Assembly: GCF_001375535.1 (NCBI RefSeq) | Contig: NZ_LN831197.1 | Coordinates: 4,180,660 to 4,244,659 of the forward strand | Source: Bacillus niameyensis | GTDB taxonomy: Bacteria; Bacillota; Bacilli; Bacillales; Bacillaceae_C | Reading direction: 5' to 3' | Length of the DNA stretch: 64,000 nucleotides | Shown: piece after piece, positions 61,985-64,000 of the stretch | How positions within the stretch are numbered: position 1 is the first letter of the stretch | Layout: each line of letters starts with the position of its first letter | The notes under the pieces: model-generated | What the model was told of the DNA's origin: nothing | Seen by the model: only the letters and a program-made list of their open reading frames with translations | Database searches by the model: none | Program-made: the position numbers and the translations under genes

Positions 61985-62692
61985 ATGGCCATTTTAGATG
62001 TACATATAAAAGAAGCAGGTTATCAATTAAACGAGGCTGTCATTTCCAATATCTCCTTTTCTATTAATCAAGGAGAATTAATGGGAATGATTGGTTCTAA
62101 TGGCGCAGGAAAAAGTACGACGATTAAAGCTATTTTGAATGATCTTCCTTTTATAGAAGGTCAAATTTCTAGGGCGCACGGAAGCCGATATGCTTATATA
62201 CCTGAACGACCACTGTTTTATCAAGAATTAACTTTATGGGAGCACTTTGAGTTTGTTTCAGCTGTTGAGGAATTAGGCGAAGAGTATCTAAGTTATGCAA
62301 AAGAAATTTTACGGAAATTTCGATTAAGTCAACATTATCATGAGTTTCCGGGTAATTTTTCAAAAGGAATGCAACAAAAAGGAATGCTCGCTCTCGCTCT
62401 ATTTACGAAACCAAGTTTATTAATTATAGATGAACCATTTATGGGATTAGATCCTCGTTCTACAAAGCTGTTATTAGACATGCTAGAGGAAGAGAGAAAG
62501 AATGGAACTGCAATTTTAATGTGTACTCATATTTTAGATACTGCACAACGGATTTGTGATTCATTCGTAATTGTTGAAAAAGGAAATATAAAAGCGAAAG
62601 GTACACTCGAAGAAGTATTATCCCAATGTGGTGCAACTGATAACAGTCTTTATTCGTGCATTACCATGGAGGATGATGAGTATGACGAGTAG
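61985..62692 (+). CDS. ythP: ABC exporter ATP-binding protein YthP
   Basis: A 235-aa ATPase of the EcsA-like export group. Walker A SNGAGKSTT near residue 39, signature FSKGMQQKG (the C-loop reads FSKGM rather than LSGGQ), Walker B LLIIDEPFMGLD and THILDTA. ATG 61985 is chosen over 61979 because AGGGGGTGA lies 6 nt upstream. Its end overlaps ythQ by 11 bp. Confidence 0.91.
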   Translation: MAILDVHIKEAGYQLNEAVISNISFSINQGELMGMIGSNGAGKSTTIKAILNDLPFIEGQISRAHGSRYAYIPERPLFYQELTLWEHFEFVSAVEELGEEYLSYAKEILRKFRLSQHYHEFPGNFSKGMQQKGMLALALFTKPSLLIIDEPFMGLDPRSTKLLLDMLEEERKNGTAILMCTHILDTAQRICDSFVIVEKGNIKAKGTLEEVLSQCGATDNSLYSCITMEDDEYDE

Positions 62693-63851
62693 GCAACTTT
62701 TATGGCAAAGACTTAAACAACATTGGAAAGGGCAATATGGTGTTTTAAAATCTGTCATCGATTGGACAGTTTTCGTTTATTTCGTTATACCTGCAACTGT
62801 AATATCATTCTTTGTGTATAAATCATGGTGGACAGAAATTCCGAGTTGGATGGATGGGATTCCTGTTGGCATACTTTTCTTGATTTTCTTTTTCCTTTTA
62901 TGGGGCGATCATTTTTTAACTTTTGTACGGGAAGCAGATCGAATTTTTCTTAAAAGGAATGAAAAGCTATTCCTCGGGTTAAAACGAGGAGGAATTATAT
63001 ATTCTTATCTGTTTGAATGCTTGTCAGCCGCAGGCCTTTGTTTGGCGATTGCTCCTTTTTGGTTTCGTCATTTCGATTTGAACATTACTCAGTTGTTATT
63101 ATTTGCATGTCTCTGGGTGTCGCTTAAATGGTTAATAATGGGGATAAAAGGGAAAGTCGATGTTATGATCCGCGGTTGGAGAAGTTTTCTGCGAGGAATT
63201 CCAATCTTTTTAGGGGCTCTTTTAATTTGGCAGTTTAGTTATAGCTTTTTCATTGATCAAGCATACTTACTATGTGTTGCTCTTATTTTCTTTAATAGTT
63301 TCATTTCGATTGCATTAGTACGCCCTCGCTTCACTTCTGTTTATAATTTTGAACGAGATCTCGCAATCGATCAGCTTGAAAAAAGTAAATGGACAGAGGC
63401 GATTTTTAGAATATCAATGGATATAGAAAAGATACCCATTTCTTATTCAAACCGTAAAAGTCCACGTCTTTATTCCCGATCCAACCGGATTTTTAAAAAG
63501 CGCACACCTAAAAATGGATTTTTGGAACTTTTTATTAAAGTAATAACTAGGGATAAACAATATATGTTAAGTTACTTCCAAATTATCGGCTGGACTTCAG
63601 CTGCAGCTTTCTTCTTACCTCCGATCTGGTTGAAAGTAGCGGTTGTCGGTAGTGGGTGTATTTTTCTCCTTAGTTGGATTGGAAATGTCTGGCATAAGGT
63701 GATTGCATCTCCTCCATTTACAAGGAAATATGCAAGTGAAGACGCGTTTTTTGTCGGGAAAAGGAGCGTGACGGCTGTCGCTGTTATTCCATTTCTTTTA
63801 ATTGTTGGTTTAATAACTTACATAAGAATTTATATTTTCTATCAGCTATGA
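62682..63851 (+). CDS. ythQ: ABC exporter membrane protein YthQ (EcsB-like)
   Basis: A 389-aa polytopic protein with at least eight hydrophobic segments, forming the membrane half of the exporter with YthP. ATG 62682 has GGAGGA about 8 nt upstream and starts inside the ythP 3' end; the longer frame from 62628 would overlap ythP by 65 bp. Exported substrate unknown; the ecsAB paralogues influence secretion and competence. Confidence 0.88.
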   Translation: MTSRQLLWQRLKQHWKGQYGVLKSVIDWTVFVYFVIPATVISFFVYKSWWTEIPSWMDGIPVGILFLIFFFLLWGDHFLTFVREADRIFLKRNEKLFLGLKRGGIIYSYLFECLSAAGLCLAIAPFWFRHFDLNITQLLLFACLWVSLKWLIMGIKGKVDVMIRGWRSFLRGIPIFLGALLIWQFSYSFFIDQAYLLCVALIFFNSFISIALVRPRFTSVYNFERDLAIDQLEKSKWTEAIFRISMDIEKIPISYSNRKSPRLYSRSNRIFKKRTPKNGFLELFIKVITRDKQYMLSYFQIIGWTSAAAFFLPPIWLKVAVVGSGCIFLLSWIGNVWHKVIASPPFTRKYASEDAFFVGKRSVTAVAVIPFLLIVGLITYIRIYIFYQL

Positions 63852-63871
63852 GGAAGATAATAGAGGTACAA

Positions 63872-63877
63872 TATAAT
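63872..63877 (+). promoter_or_regulatory. Candidate -10 box for pepV
   Basis: TATAAT 30 bp before the pepV start; no clear -35 hexamer. Confidence 0.45.
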
Positions 63878-63906
63878 AGGATCATTAATCAAAGGAGTAT
63901 GGACTT

Positions 63907-64000
63907 ATGGAAAAAATAGATTGGCAAGTGGAAGTGGAGAGTAGGAAAGAAGAGTTGATTGCTGATTTGCAAGGCTTATTGCAGATCCCGAGTGTTTTAG
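63907..64000 (+). CDS. pepV: Dipeptidase PepV, 5' end only (continues beyond window)
   Basis: The first 31 codons encode MEKIDWQVEVESRKEELIAD and LQGLLQIPSVL, the characteristic start of the M20 Xaa-His dipeptidase PepV. AAAGGAG lies 9-10 nt before the ATG. In B. subtilis the pepV-like gene (ytjP) is next to ythPQ, which supports the call. Confidence 0.85.
   Translation, partial: MEKIDWQVEVESRKEELIADLQGLLQIPSVL

Overview
The window looks like the chromosome of a low-GC, spore-forming Bacillaceae species. The reasons are a tRNA cluster in the same order as the end of B. subtilis trnB, the yteA/men/ytk/ytl/ytm/ytp/ytq/ytz/ytg/yth gene neighbourhood, B. subtilis-like ribosome binding sites, S-box and T-box leaders, a Zur box and sporulation genes (yteA, cse60). 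The genus cannot be fixed from the sequence alone.

Layout. 1-1277: fourteen tRNA genes (the first cut by the window edge) and a strong terminator. 1.5-10.9 kb: yteA, menA and the menaquinone operon menF-D-H-B, then menE-menC behind a terminator. 11-12.9 kb: a Zur-controlled zinc-binding lipoprotein, a 52-bp tandem repeat array and yidD. 13-27.9 kb: an accessory stretch of small stand-alone enzymes (GNAT, VOC, GrpB and DinB paralogues, a phosphotransferase, a serine hydrolase, a Uma2 protein, an SDR, an extra MurE-like ligase, an MBL-fold hydrolase, a transglutaminase-like protein), a MntA/HepT-type toxin-antitoxin pair, a truncated methyltransferase and decayed spacers. 28.1-31.4 kb: a LacI regulator, a GH16 glucanase and an orphan sugar-binding lipoprotein, with matching operators in front of the first two. 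31.6-36.1 kb: a TetR-controlled permease/DUF917/HyuA operon. 36.3-42.1 kb: dps, a structured intergenic repeat, ytkD, the ytlA-C-D ABC transporter, ytmA, a second 52-bp hairpin array and ytmB. 42.1-53 kb: SAM riboswitch-metK, asnB, a C39-like protein, ytoA, a DUF1846 protein, ytpB, ytqB/mnmM, ytzC and an MFS transporter. 53.1-64 kb: T-box-leuS, ytwF, cse60, a third repeat array (51 bp), ytfP, ytgP, an RsuA-type synthase, ytzE, ythP-ythQ and the start of pepV.

Most of the window is conserved housekeeping sequence. The men genes make a complete chorismate-to-menaquinone branch apart from the final methylation, with MenA attaching the prenyl tail. metK and leuS are controlled by leader RNAs sensing SAM and uncharged tRNA-Leu.

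The least explained signal is a set of three intergenic arrays (about 12.1, 41.6 and 56.6 kb). They share a 51-52 bp period and a similar hairpin plan but have different sequences. Next in interest are the MntA/HepT pair, the MurE-like/MBL-fold gene pair, the LacI-GH16-lipoprotein locus with its matched operators, and four tRNA genes whose encoded 3' end is not CCA.
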